From contig NZ_CP015381.1 of the NCBI RefSeq assembly GCF_001854245.1, positions 4,313,001 to 4,377,000 on the forward strand: 64,000 bases of DNA, in the 5' to 3' direction. Under the pieces are notes generated by a model. The model was given only the letters and a program-made list of their open reading frames with translations, searched no databases and was not told where the DNA came from. The stretch comes from Desulfococcus multivorans (lineage in GTDB: Bacteria; Desulfobacterota; Desulfobacteria; Desulfobacterales; Desulfococcaceae). Shown here piece by piece: positions 43,524 to 52,108 of the stretch (positions within the stretch are counted from its first letter, which is position 1; each line of letters opens with the position of its first letter). The position numbers and the translations under genes are program-made.

Positions 43524-45763
43524 AAGAGACTATCAACAGATTCGACACGATAACCGGCGTCCGCGAGATACCCATCACACTCAATGAGGATTTTCTGGCC
43601 TTCGCCGGCAGATTCACCGCTATACCGGGAACGGTCGCGCTGATGAGCGGGGGGAAACTCGACTGCGCTCGTCATCATATACTGGGAATTCGTCCGTGGA
43701 TAAGTCTCCGGGGACGAGGAACAACGTGTCGGGTTCAAACGGCCCAAAACGAAACCATCATCCACGGGAATCTGTTGGAGACCCTGCGCCATTTTCTCAA
43801 CCATTTCAATCTGGCAACGCCCCTGCCCATCTCGCCCATTTCAGCAGGTTTTTTAGGGTACCTTGCCTACGACCTCAAGGATGCCGTTGAAGATCTGCCG
43901 CGAACCGCCATCGACGATCTCTGCCTGCCCCATCTTTACCTGACCGTCCCTTCCATACTCATCCTCCACGACAAAGTCCGCCGACAGACCCGCCTCTTCC
44001 TCCCGGAACGCCAATCAGACGACGGCTCTCGCATTACGGGGGATCTGGATTGGTTCTCGAAAATGGCCTCCGGCCCAGCGCCCGAGGAGAGCTCTTTCCG
44101 GGGAGATGTCGACGGGTTTGCCGCCAATTTTTCCCGATCCGCCTATATGAGCGCCATTCGGCGCATCCAGGCCTATATCGCTTCCGGTGACGTCTACCAG
44201 GTCAACATGTCCCAAAGATTTGGCATGAACTTCGAGGGGGATCCTTTCGCCCTCTTCCGCACACTTTACCGGATGAATCCCGCTCCGTTTTTCGCCTATA
44301 TCAACGCCGGAGACTACCACATCGTCTCTACATCGCCCGAGCGGTTCATTCTTCAGGAAGGGCGCGCCGTGGAGACCCGACCCATTAAAGGCACACGGCC
44401 ACGGGGCAAAACCCCCTCCGAAGACGACGTCCTTCGCCGGGCCCTGTTGGACAGTCCCAAGGATGATGCAGAGCTGTCCATGATCGTGGACCTGATGCGC
44501 AACGACATCGGGAAGGTCTGCTCGCCTGGGTCGATCCAGGTCTCCGAACATAAGCGCATTGAAACCTATCGGAACGTCTGCCACCTGGTATCGAAAATAA
44601 CAGGAACCCTCGAAACGGGCAATGGATCCGTCGACTTGATCAAAGCCGTATTCCCGGGAGGCTCCATCACGGGTTGCCCAAAGATCCGCGCCATGGAGAT
44701 TATCGACGAATTCGAGCCCTCTTCCCGACATATTTACACCGGCGCTATTGGATACATCAGCTTTCATGATACCATGGACCTGTCCATCGCCATTCGGACG
44801 GCCACTATTCAGAATGACAGAATCCTGTTTTCAGTTGGGGGTGGCGTAGTCTACGATTCCGATCCATCGGACGAATTTGAAGAGACACTTCACAAGGGAG
44901 AGACCCTCTTGTCCGTCTTTCGGACCGGGAAAACAGGAAAGCGCGCTTCCGGCCCATGGGCCTGGATCAACGGTCGTCTTTACCCGCTCAGTCAAGCGAT
45001 AATTCCGGCCACCCATCCGGGCGTTCAGTTCGGACACGGTTTTTTCGAAACGATTCGGGTGGACACGGGCAGGCCCCGATATCTATCAGCGCATATCGCA
45101 CGTTTCAACGGGGCGTGGCATCACCTTTTCCCCGGCGATGCCCCCCCCGATTTGAGCTGGGACGTCATTATCCGACAAGTCATCGACAAGAACCATCTCG
45201 GCAACCAGGTTGCCGCCGTGAAGATACTTGCATTGCTGGGAAGCCGGACAGAGCCGCCCTTTGACCACACCCTGATGGTGACGGCCAGATCTTATACACA
45301 CCGGCTCGCCGGACGAGATCCCGGCGGTCTCCGTCTGGTCACCTACCCCCACCCGCGGCAAACGCCATTGGCGGATTACAAAACCCTTAACTATCTTTAC
45401 TATCGCATGGCCGGCCAGTGGGCTAAGGCAAGGGGGGGCGACGAAGCCCTGATCCTGAATCCCGACGGAACGGTATCCGAGACCGATACCGCCAACATTA
45501 TCCTCGTCAAGAATCGACAAGCTTGGCTTCCGCGTTCCGCGCACGCCCTGCCCGGCATCATGGTTCGAAAGGTCGAAAACATCCTCTCACGGGATGGATT
45601 TACCGTTTCAACGGCAACGTTCATTCCACAAGACCTTTTTGAGATGGACATCGTCCTGTTATCCAACAGCCTCATGGAGATTGTACCGGTGCTCAGTCTG
45701 GACGACGCCCCCCTGAAGGTAGCCTGGCGGCTTTTCGAAGACATATGCCGGGCAATTCGCTGA
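43520..45763 (+). CDS. pabBC: Fused aminodeoxychorismate synthase component I and 4-amino-4-deoxychorismate lyase
   Basis: A 747-residue two-enzyme fusion. Residues about 1-465 are the chorismate-binding PabB part: YMSAIRRIQAYIASGDVYQV, PERFILQEGRAVETRPIKGT, VFPGGSITGCPKIRAMEII and FSVGGGVVYDSDP. From about 475 a class IV aminotransferase-fold PabC domain follows (GVQFGHGFFETIRVDTGRPR), with the PLP lysine in DYKTLNYLYYRMA and SETDTANIILVKN. Together with PabA it would make 4-aminobenzoate from chorismate in one complex. The RPIKGT motif is present, as expected for an amination-type chorismate enzyme. The start overlaps the pabA stop. Confidence 0.95.
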   Translation: MKETINRFDTITGVREIPITLNEDFLAFAGRFTAIPGTVALMSGGKLDCARHHILGIRPWISLRGRGTTCRVQTAQNETIIHGNLLETLRHFLNHFNLATPLPISPISAGFLGYLAYDLKDAVEDLPRTAIDDLCLPHLYLTVPSILILHDKVRRQTRLFLPERQSDDGSRITGDLDWFSKMASGPAPEESSFRGDVDGFAANFSRSAYMSAIRRIQAYIASGDVYQVNMSQRFGMNFEGDPFALFRTLYRMNPAPFFAYINAGDYHIVSTSPERFILQEGRAVETRPIKGTRPRGKTPSEDDVLRRALLDSPKDDAELSMIVDLMRNDIGKVCSPGSIQVSEHKRIETYRNVCHLVSKITGTLETGNGSVDLIKAVFPGGSITGCPKIRAMEIIDEFEPSSRHIYTGAIGYISFHDTMDLSIAIRTATIQNDRILFSVGGGVVYDSDPSDEFEETLHKGETLLSVFRTGKTGKRASGPWAWINGRLYPLSQAIIPATHPGVQFGHGFFETIRVDTGRPRYLSAHIARFNGAWHHLFPGDAPPDLSWDVIIRQVIDKNHLGNQVAAVKILALLGSRTEPPFDHTLMVTARSYTHRLAGRDPGGLRLVTYPHPRQTPLADYKTLNYLYYRMAGQWAKARGGDEALILNPDGTVSETDTANIILVKNRQAWLPRSAHALPGIMVRKVENILSRDGFTVSTATFIPQDLFEMDIVLLSNSLMEIVPVLSLDDAPLKVAWRLFEDICRAIR

Positions 45764-45779
45764 TATCAACCGCTTGGAT

Positions 45780-45818
45780 GCCGGCAATCCGTTGACGATT
45801 GCCGGCTTTATTTTATTT
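45780..45818 (+). terminator. Rho-independent terminator after pabBC
   Basis: GCCGGCAATC (45780-45789) and GATTGCCGGC (45797-45806) form a perfect ten-pair stem with a seven-base loop, followed by TTTATTTTATTT. It lies 17 bases after the pabBC stop and also faces the convergent small gene. Confidence 0.9.
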
Positions 45819-45882
45819 GACCGAAAAAGAAATAGGCAGGGAACAGGAGGGACGATTGGAAGCCGTTGATTATCAGGCAGCC

Positions 45883-46251
45883 TCATTCGGTCTGATTGGA
45901 TTTTTCGGCTTTCTCTTTTTCGAGCAGGTCTCGGTACCAGCAAGAAAACTCGAACATTCCCCTGTACCGTTCATCATCATTTATAAGCCCCAGGCACAAC
46001 TCCAGAACGCCGCTGCCATATGAGTTGCTGTAGCCGTCGAATGTACGCGACTGGAGGAATTCACGCACCAGCATGTGGGTAGTCCGCTTACTCTGATCAC
46101 GCCGTATATCGATGGGATCCTTAGGCTCCTGAAATGGATCCCACTTTTCGTACCCCACCCTGTCAAGAATGTGCTGCCGGCGTCGGGATGACATACCCTC
46201 GAACACGGCCCGTTTCCGGATCTCCGCCTCATCTTTGGAATCGTTATTCAT
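45883..46251 (-). CDS. Small soluble protein of unknown function
   Basis: A 122-residue charged cytoplasmic protein (MNNDSKDEAEIRKRAVFEGM, then SSRRRQHILDRVGYEKWDPF, then RRDQSKRTTHMLVREFLQSR). No membrane, signal or metal motif. I do not recognise a named domain, though the KWDPFQEPKDPIDIRRD segment looks conserved-family-like. Its ATG overlaps the end of the YkgJ-type gene (ATGAATAA), so the two are translated together. It may be an accessory to that protein. Confidence 0.7.
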   Translation of the reverse strand: MNNDSKDEAEIRKRAVFEGMSSRRRQHILDRVGYEKWDPFQEPKDPIDIRRDQSKRTTHMLVREFLQSRTFDGYSNSYGSGVLELCLGLINDDERYRGMFEFSCWYRDLLEKEKAEKSNQTE

Positions 46252-46951
46252 TGGCGTCCCCCTCCTTGTTTGGGGCATCCGCTTTTTCATTGTCGGGATG
46301 GTCGATACCGAGGTATTCGTCATCATAGACAGTCAGCAATGCCATCGACAGCGGCACGAGCATCTCCGACATTTTGACATATCGTGTTTTCAAAACGCTG
46401 ACGAGTTCTTCAGAAATTTGATACAATCGTTGTTGGACAATGTCCAGGTTCACGGTCGGATACGGTTCGCCGGGGACAAACCCCGATTTGCCGCATGTAT
46501 GCCCCTTTCCGCCGATAGCCGTCGGAATCCCATAAAAACGACAGGTGACGGGACGGTAGTCGTAGAGACTGCACAAGTCCTGGGCGTTGAGCAGCGGACA
46601 TCGCACCCGCTTTTTCGCCAGGTCTGCCAGAATTTCCTCCTCTGTCATGCCGGATTCGAGAGCCTTGTAGGCGTCCTTTTTGATCCTGTAAGCCTGACGG
46701 TCCGCTCTATTAGCCTTTTCCACGACCTCGGCTTTCTCGTCATCGCGCCCCTGGTACGTCCGATTGAATTGATGATTGATGTAGAGCGCTTCAATCAGCG
46801 TCAGATCAAAAAGTGCGTGGCAACAATCGGAACATCCCTCGTCACACTTCACACAGTGGGGATATTCTTCCCGAACCCGGCCGAAAACCTCGTCGGCAGC
46901 TTTCAATAACGCTTCGTATTTTTCGAAAAACGGCGTAAAATCAATAGTCAT
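46244..46951 (-). CDS. YkgJ-family cysteine cluster protein
   Basis: A 235-residue protein of the YkgJ (CxxxCxxCC) family: PHCVKCDEGCSDCCHALFDL near residue 32, then RVRCPLLNAQDLCSLYDYRP and CRFYGIPTAIGGKGHTCGKS. Eight spaced cysteines would bind Zn or an FeS cluster. The biochemical role of the family is unsettled. A parS-like site sits 33 bases upstream, in the gap to mnmE. The small gene downstream is coupled by overlap. Confidence 0.87.
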   Translation of the reverse strand: MTIDFTPFFEKYEALLKAADEVFGRVREEYPHCVKCDEGCSDCCHALFDLTLIEALYINHQFNRTYQGRDDEKAEVVEKANRADRQAYRIKKDAYKALESGMTEEEILADLAKKRVRCPLLNAQDLCSLYDYRPVTCRFYGIPTAIGGKGHTCGKSGFVPGEPYPTVNLDIVQQRLYQISEELVSVLKTRYVKMSEMLVPLSMALLTVYDDEYLGIDHPDNEKADAPNKEGDANE

Positions 46952-46983
46952 GTTTCACCTCTTAAAAATCGCTTACTTAAAAA

Positions 46984-46999
46984 TGTTCCACGTGGAACA
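46984..46999. promoter_or_regulatory. parS-like site (perfect 16-bp palindrome)
   Basis: TGTTCCACGTGGAACA is a perfect palindrome one base away from the Bacillus subtilis parS TGTTCCACGTGAAACA. It lies between mnmE and the YkgJ-type gene, at the end of a gene cluster that borders the replication origin in many bacteria, where parS sites concentrate. parA and parB are not in the window. Confidence 0.85.
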
Positions 47000-47001
47000 T
47001 A

Positions 47002-48396
47002 TTATTTCCCGACACAGAACCGTTCAAAGACGTAATCCAGGATGTCATCCCGGATCGTGACCCCAAGGATCTCTCCAAGAAGGTCATAGGCGGATCGGAT
47101 GTCCAGGTTAACCAACTCGAAAGGCATCCCGCAACGAATGCCCTCAGCGGCGGCCATCAGTGCGGCCACTGCGGCGTCAATGGCATGTTTTTGCCTCAAA
47201 TTGGGAATGATCGCGCTCTCATAGGCGAGCGACGGTTGAAGCGCAAGTGCCTCGATTTTCTGTTTCAACGTGTCGATCCCCTGATTGTAGCGTGCCGAAA
47301 TGGAGACCCGAGGGATGCTGCGCCAGCAATCCGGGAAAACAGTATTGTTGCCCAACGGATCAAGGTCGCACTTGTTCAAGACCCAGATGACGGCTTTATG
47401 GCGGACAATTTCGAAGAGATCGGTATCCTCGTCCGTTATGGGGCTTCCGGCGGCGGTCACAAACAGGACGAGATCCGCCCCTTCGATGCGGGAAAGGGTT
47501 CGTTCCACACCGATTTTCTCGATGAGATCCTCTGTGGAACGCAATCCCGCCGTGTCCGTCAGGAGGATGGGAATGCCCCTGACGACCAGGTTTTCCTCGA
47601 TAAAATCCCGAGTGGTGCCGGGAAGGTCCGTCACAATGGCACGATCCTGATCCAGGAGACAATTCATAAGGCTCGATTTGCCCACATTTGGTTTGCCGGC
47701 GACGACCACCTTCAGCCCGTCCCGCAAAATATGTCCCGCGTCATATCGTGCCGCCAGGGACCTGAGGGAAGACAGTGCCTCTTGTTCCAGTTGTTTTAGA
47801 ATCCATCCATCGTCGATATCGCCGCCAACGTCGTCTGGAAAATCGATGGCAGCCTCGGTTTCCGCCAGGACACCGCGAATCAGTTTTCGCAACGATTCGA
47901 TATGTTGTCGCAGTGCTCCCTGCAGTTGAGCCGTAGCGATATGAAGAGCGCTATCCGTGCGCGCGGAAATAATATCGATCACCGCCTCGGCCTGAGTCAA
48001 ATCGATACGGCCGCTCAAAAAAGCACGACGGGTAAATTCGCCGGGTTCCGCCGGAACCGCTCCATGTCGAAGGACAAGTCCAAGCACGGCACGAACTACC
48101 GCCGGCCCTGAATGCATCTGGATTTCGACCACATCCTCCCGCGTATAGGAATGAGGGGCCTTCATCCATACCAAAAGAACCTCGTCCAGGATCCGCCCTG
48201 TATCGGGATCGACGATGCGGCCGTGATGAAGTCGATGAGATTTCAGGATAAACGGCGTCGGTGATCGGCGTCGAAGATGAGACGGCTGGAAGACGGTTTG
48301 GGCGATTTGGAGTGCATCCGGCCCTGAAATCCGGACGATTCCGATCCCGCCGACACCCATCGGGGTTGCGATGGCGGCAATGGTGGAAATGGTCAC
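47002..48396 (-). CDS. mnmE: tRNA uridine-5-carboxymethylaminomethyl modification GTPase MnmE
   Basis: With MnmG, MnmE modifies the wobble uridine of several tRNAs. The 464-residue protein has the N-terminal formyl-THF-binding domain (STIAAIATPMGVGGIGIVRI), a GTPase domain inserted in a helical domain (G1 AGKPNVGKSSLMN, G2/G3 LPGTTRDFIEE and LLTDTAGLRST, G4 NKCD) and the C-terminal FCVGK whose cysteine is conserved. It is the last gene of the rpmH-rnpA-yidD-yidC-jag-mnmE cluster. Confidence 0.97.
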   Translation of the reverse strand: MTISTIAAIATPMGVGGIGIVRISGPDALQIAQTVFQPSHLRRRSPTPFILKSHRLHHGRIVDPDTGRILDEVLLVWMKAPHSYTREDVVEIQMHSGPAVVRAVLGLVLRHGAVPAEPGEFTRRAFLSGRIDLTQAEAVIDIISARTDSALHIATAQLQGALRQHIESLRKLIRGVLAETEAAIDFPDDVGGDIDDGWILKQLEQEALSSLRSLAARYDAGHILRDGLKVVVAGKPNVGKSSLMNCLLDQDRAIVTDLPGTTRDFIEENLVVRGIPILLTDTAGLRSTEDLIEKIGVERTLSRIEGADLVLFVTAAGSPITDEDTDLFEIVRHKAVIWVLNKCDLDPLGNNTVFPDCWRSIPRVSISARYNQGIDTLKQKIEALALQPSLAYESAIIPNLRQKHAIDAAVAALMAAAEGIRCGMPFELVNLDIRSAYDLLGEILGVTIRDDILDYVFERFCVGK

Positions 48397-48454
48397 TATA
48401 ATGATCTCTCGGACGCCTCAAAACACCCCAAAAGGATGAATTGATACAACGATC

Positions 48455-49297
48455 TCATAAGGCTTGCTTTTTCCGACGTTTTTTGGGGAAAATAACGAGT
48501 TTTCGATAAAATCCGTCACCAATACTTTGCGTCCTGACCCCTTGGTCGTTCTTCAGGGTCAAATGAATAATCCGGCGATCGTGAGCATTCATCTGACCGA
48601 TGGTCGCAGGCTTGCCCGTGCTTTTCGCTTTTTCGGAAAGCTTTCGAGCCAGATTTCTCAAGTTTTCCCGGCGATCGTTCAGGTATCCCTCGACGTCGAC
48701 CTGAATACGGATGCGCTTATCGCTCTGCCGATTGACGATTTTTTCCACGAGATACTGGATGGCCTCGAGGGTTTGTCCCCGTTTACCGATAAGAACCCCG
48801 GCGTTTCCGCCTTCGATATTGAACATGATGCGGTCAGCCTTCGTCTCGATGCTGATATCCGCTCCGGTCGTAATGAAGTCGATAATGCGCCGGAGGGCAT
48901 CTTTTCCCGCGATTATCGCATCCGAATCAAGATCGACGGCGTCACTTTCAGTGCCAAAAGCCTCTTCAACGAGCGCAGCGACTCGATTGACGGTCGGTTC
49001 GTTCACGGCTTCCAGATTATCGTCACCCGCATCAGCGGCGATCTCCTCATCAGCCCTGCGCGTCGGCGATTCAGGTTCCGGATGGACAGGAGGGGGCGGC
49101 GAAGTTTTCAGTTTGACATGGTCAGGTACGGTGACGCTGATTTTGGCCTTTTTGACGCCGACCAATCCAAAAATGCCGGAGGATCCATAGGAGATAACCT
49201 TATATTGAAGCTTTTCTATCGGGATATTCAGGGCTTTCGAGGCTTTTTCCAACGCCTTGTCAACAGCCTTCGCTTCGAATTCCAGAGAGGACGACAT
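48455..49297 (-). CDS. jag: Jag/KhpB-type RNA-binding protein
   Basis: A 280-residue protein with an N-terminal Jag_N domain (SSLEFEAKAVDKALEKASKA), an acidic linker to about residue 125, a type-II KH domain (FNIEGGNAGVLIGKRGQTLE) and a C-terminal R3H domain (RRIIHLTLKNDQGVRTQSIG). It binds RNA in the cytoplasm and is encoded next to yidC in most bacteria; the linker is longer than in Firmicutes Jag. It begins 20 bases after yidC ends. Confidence 0.94.
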   Translation of the reverse strand: MSSSLEFEAKAVDKALEKASKALNIPIEKLQYKVISYGSSGIFGLVGVKKAKISVTVPDHVKLKTSPPPPVHPEPESPTRRADEEIAADAGDDNLEAVNEPTVNRVAALVEEAFGTESDAVDLDSDAIIAGKDALRRIIDFITTGADISIETKADRIMFNIEGGNAGVLIGKRGQTLEAIQYLVEKIVNRQSDKRIRIQVDVEGYLNDRRENLRNLARKLSEKAKSTGKPATIGQMNAHDRRIIHLTLKNDQGVRTQSIGDGFYRKLVIFPKKRRKKQAL

Positions 49298-49316
49298 ATG
49301 TGATAACCTCCATCAT

Positions 49317-50963
49317 TTAGGCGTTTTTCCTTCCAATATAATACTGCTGGGCAATTGAGAGAATATTGTTGACCAACCAGTACAGCACAAGACCGGAGGA
49401 AAAGTTGATAAAGATAAATGTAAACACCACCGGCATCAGCATCATCATCTTGGCTTGAGTCGGGTCTCCAGGAGGCGGAGACATTTTTTGCTGCAGCAGC
49501 ATGGTTGCGCCCATGATAATGGTCAGAACAGGAACGCCGTAAGGCGGCTCCATGAACGGAATGGAAAAATCGAACCGAAACAGACGATCGGGTGCCGATA
49601 GATCGTTAATCCAGCCCACAAAAGGCGCATGACGAAGTTCGATCGCCTCGTAAAGCATCCGATAGAGAGCAAAGAATACCGGGATCTGAAGCACCATGGG
49701 CAAACACCCGCCCATGGGATTGACCTTATAAATGCGATAGAGTCCCATCAACTCTTCGTTCATCTTCTTCTTATCATCTTTGTGTTTCTCCCGAATTTCG
49801 GCCATCAACGGTTGAATTTTTTTCATCTGGTTCATGGAGGCATAACTCTTGTTCCCCAAGGGCCAGAGAATCAGTTTGATGATGATCGTCAGAATGATAA
49901 TGGCGACGCCATAATTCGGTATAACGCTGTAGATATAGTTCATGAGCCAAAGGCAGGGCTTGGCGAGTATGTCGAACATGCCGAAATGGATAAGCTTATC
50001 CAATCCGTTATGATATTGACTGAGAATTTTCAGGCTTTTGGGGCCAAAAAACAGATCAAAGGCAAAGGTTTTCACGGTGGAGGGCTCAAGGGTCACCGCA
50101 GGCAGAACATATTGACTCCTGAGAAGGTCGTTCTGGGCCACCGACAGATGCAGCCGGGACGATTCAGATGCTTTTGGAATGATGGCGCTGAAGAAATAGC
50201 GCCCTTCAATGGCCGCCCATCCGATCTTACCATCATAGATGTTTTTGTCCTCGATCGATTTGATCTTGATCTGCTCAAGGCTGTTGTCGATTAGAGCGCT
50301 CGGCCCCTCGAACCCGTATGTGGCCCCATTTGAGGAGGATTGGCCGGAAAGTCCGACCGAGAGTGCGCCCTCCACCGGCCGGGCGGACATATTTTTCATC
50401 GTAAGATCAAAGCCCACGAGATAGGTGTCCGGCGAGAAACGAAAGCGTTTCTCCATCACAATGCCTTCGGGGGAAGCATACGAAAAAACGATATCCTCGG
50501 AAACGCTTGAAATCGACAGATTATCGGCGTCGACGGATGCCGTGAAAACGGCATTATCGAGATTCGGAAAATCGCCCCCGGAAAAACCGGTATAAACAGT
50601 GCCGCCGGGAACGTCCTTGGGAATCAGTGCCTTCATCGGAGAATCTTTTTGAGCGGTCTCACGATATTTTTTAAGAACAATACTCTCAAAAACAGCCCCT
50701 CTTTCTGAAATCTTGGCAATATAGAGAGGCGTATCAATGGTGATCACCCTGGCGGGCAGGGTTTCTTCAGAAGGCGTCGGAAAATCCGTCGCCGCAATAT
50801 CCGGCTTTGCAATATCCGTCTTCGGGGCAGGCGGTACGGCAACCTCGGCGACGCTGTCGGTTTCGACCGGCGGTGGCGCATCCGGTTCAACCATAAAGAA
50901 CTGCCAAACAAATATAACAAGAAATGAAAGTGCTATTGCTACAAATAATCGAGCTTGTTCCAT
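49317..50963 (-). CDS. yidC: Membrane protein insertase YidC
   Basis: A 548-residue inner-membrane protein of the Gram-negative type: an N-terminal anchor helix (RLFVAIALSFLVIFVWQFFM), a large periplasmic beta domain (about residues 60-330), then the conserved five-helix core (GVAIIILTIIIKLILWPLGN, PMGGCLPMVLQIPVFFALYR, FTFIFINFSSGLVLYWLVNN). It inserts and folds membrane proteins alone or with Sec. yidD lies upstream and jag downstream. Confidence 0.97.
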   Translation of the reverse strand: MEQARLFVAIALSFLVIFVWQFFMVEPDAPPPVETDSVAEVAVPPAPKTDIAKPDIAATDFPTPSEETLPARVITIDTPLYIAKISERGAVFESIVLKKYRETAQKDSPMKALIPKDVPGGTVYTGFSGGDFPNLDNAVFTASVDADNLSISSVSEDIVFSYASPEGIVMEKRFRFSPDTYLVGFDLTMKNMSARPVEGALSVGLSGQSSSNGATYGFEGPSALIDNSLEQIKIKSIEDKNIYDGKIGWAAIEGRYFFSAIIPKASESSRLHLSVAQNDLLRSQYVLPAVTLEPSTVKTFAFDLFFGPKSLKILSQYHNGLDKLIHFGMFDILAKPCLWLMNYIYSVIPNYGVAIIILTIIIKLILWPLGNKSYASMNQMKKIQPLMAEIREKHKDDKKKMNEELMGLYRIYKVNPMGGCLPMVLQIPVFFALYRMLYEAIELRHAPFVGWINDLSAPDRLFRFDFSIPFMEPPYGVPVLTIIMGATMLLQQKMSPPPGDPTQAKMMMLMPVVFTFIFINFSSGLVLYWLVNNILSIAQQYYIGRKNA

Positions 50964-51080
50964 TATCCTCTCCTCAAAGTCAAAACGAACATGTTCTCCG
51001 ACATGAAAACTCGCAACAACGGCCCGCAGGGTATCAATGTAAAAAAGGAGGTTGGAAAGGCCGCAAGGCGCCTCTTATGA

Positions 51081-51314
51081 TTATGGGACAGGATCGATTC
51101 CTCCGGGATGGAAGGGATGGCACCGCAGGATGCGCCGACCGGACAGGGCGATTCCCTTGAAAACACCATGACGCGAGATGGCCTCGTAAGCATAATGGGA
51201 ACAGGTGGGATAAAACCGGCAGGATGGCGCCAACACAGGAGATATTATATATTGGTAAAGCCGTATGAGTATCAGCAAACTATGCTTTATGACTACCATT
51301 TGGTATTCTGTCAA
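51081..51314 (-). CDS. yidD: Membrane protein insertion efficiency factor YidD
   Basis: A 77-residue protein with the YidD core [38 protein letters not shown] and [19 protein letters not shown]. It associates with the inner membrane and assists YidC. Its start overlaps the end of rnpA; an internal ATG at 51299 is an alternative that shortens the overlap. Gene order matches that found in most bacteria. Confidence 0.93.
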   Translation of the reverse strand: MTEYQMVVIKHSLLILIRLYQYIISPVLAPSCRFYPTCSHYAYEAISRHGVFKGIALSGRRILRCHPFHPGGIDPVP

Positions 51315-51636
51315 AAATATGTTTCAGAGATATAAAAACATCTTTTGTCGACAGGTCTGCCGCCTGCTTTTTCGCAATGATATTAATATCCCAACAACCT
51401 GTTATCCTGTGCTTGTTTAAACGAAAAAACTCACGACAAAGCCGTTTGATCCGGTTGCGAACAACGGCGTTACCGACCTTCTTCGTTACAGTAATCCCAA
51501 GGCGCGTTCGATCCTGACTCCCCCGGCGGAAACTGATGACGAAATACCGGCTGTGAAGCGCCTGACTCGAACGCGACAACCGGAGGAACTCAGAGCGCTT
51601 TCGTATCCTGTCGGCTTTGGTGAATAAAAATTTCAA
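51280..51636 (-). CDS. rnpA: Ribonuclease P protein component
   Basis: RnpA is the protein cofactor of RNase P, which matures tRNA 5' ends. The basic 118-residue protein has [36 protein letters not shown] and [10 protein letters not shown], the last two forming the RNR motif. No ATG fits. A TTG at 51636 gives the best length and position, while the frame stays open to a TTG at 51711 right after the rpmH stop. No strong Shine-Dalgarno site marks either. Confidence 0.9.
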   Translation of the reverse strand: MKFLFTKADRIRKRSEFLRLSRSSQALHSRYFVISFRRGSQDRTRLGITVTKKVGNAVVRNRIKRLCREFFRLNKHRITGCWDINIIAKKQAADLSTKDVFISLKHIFDRIPNGSHKA

Positions 51637-51713
51637 CCGTGTCGATGTATCCCATGGACCGATCGATGCCGGACGGCATAGTCCGTCGATTCGACCGGCC
51701 TCACGCGTCAAAC

Positions 51714-51848
51714 CTATGCGGAAAGTCGTTTTCGACCCTTGGCTCGCCGCCGCTTGATGATGTTTCTGCCCGCCTTGGTGGACATGCGCTTCAAAAAGCC
51801 ATGGGTTCTCGCACGTTTGATTTTGCTGGGTTGATACGTCCGTTTCAT
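51714..51848 (-). CDS. rpmH: Ribosomal protein bL34
   Basis: A 44-residue, very basic protein [41 protein letters not shown], a textbook L34. It heads the rpmH-rnpA-yidD-yidC-jag-mnmE cluster. In many genomes dnaA and oriC lie just upstream of rpmH; here the next gene upstream (rng, beyond 52109) is unrelated and no DnaA box cluster is present in the gap. Confidence 0.97.
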   Translation of the reverse strand: MKRTYQPSKIKRARTHGFLKRMSTKAGRNIIKRRRAKGRKRLSA

Positions 51849-52007
51849 AGCCGAATCCTTTTGATCGTTGAATGTATTTGCTTCAAAAGTACAATACCGG
51901 GCTAATGAATTCAGAAAAAACTTTTGTGCCTGAATTTGCCCGATCCAATCAGTTTAACCTAAATATTTAAACACAATCATTCAAAAGCGTCAAGATTAAA
52001 TTCCCAA

Positions 52008-52065
52008 CTCAACCTTCGACTCTACATAGGACGGTGTCGGTCACCATCATGGAAGTCTAAAGTTG
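52008..52065. repeat. Palindromic repeat family, copy E (short form)
   Basis: CTCAACCTTCGACTCTACAT on the left and ATGGAAGTCTAAAGTTGA on the right are diverged inverted family ends around AGGACGGTGTCGGTCACCATC, closely parallel to copy B. It lies in the gap between rpmH and rng (51849-52108), which otherwise contains only AT-rich sequence. Confidence 0.72.
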
Positions 52066-52108
52066 AATTCCCATATCATAGGTCGGAAGGATGCTCGTCA
52101 TCCTTGCG

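Noticed and set aside
51849-52108. oriC upstream of rpmH
   Set aside because: No cluster of DnaA boxes and no dnaA or dnaN gene nearby.
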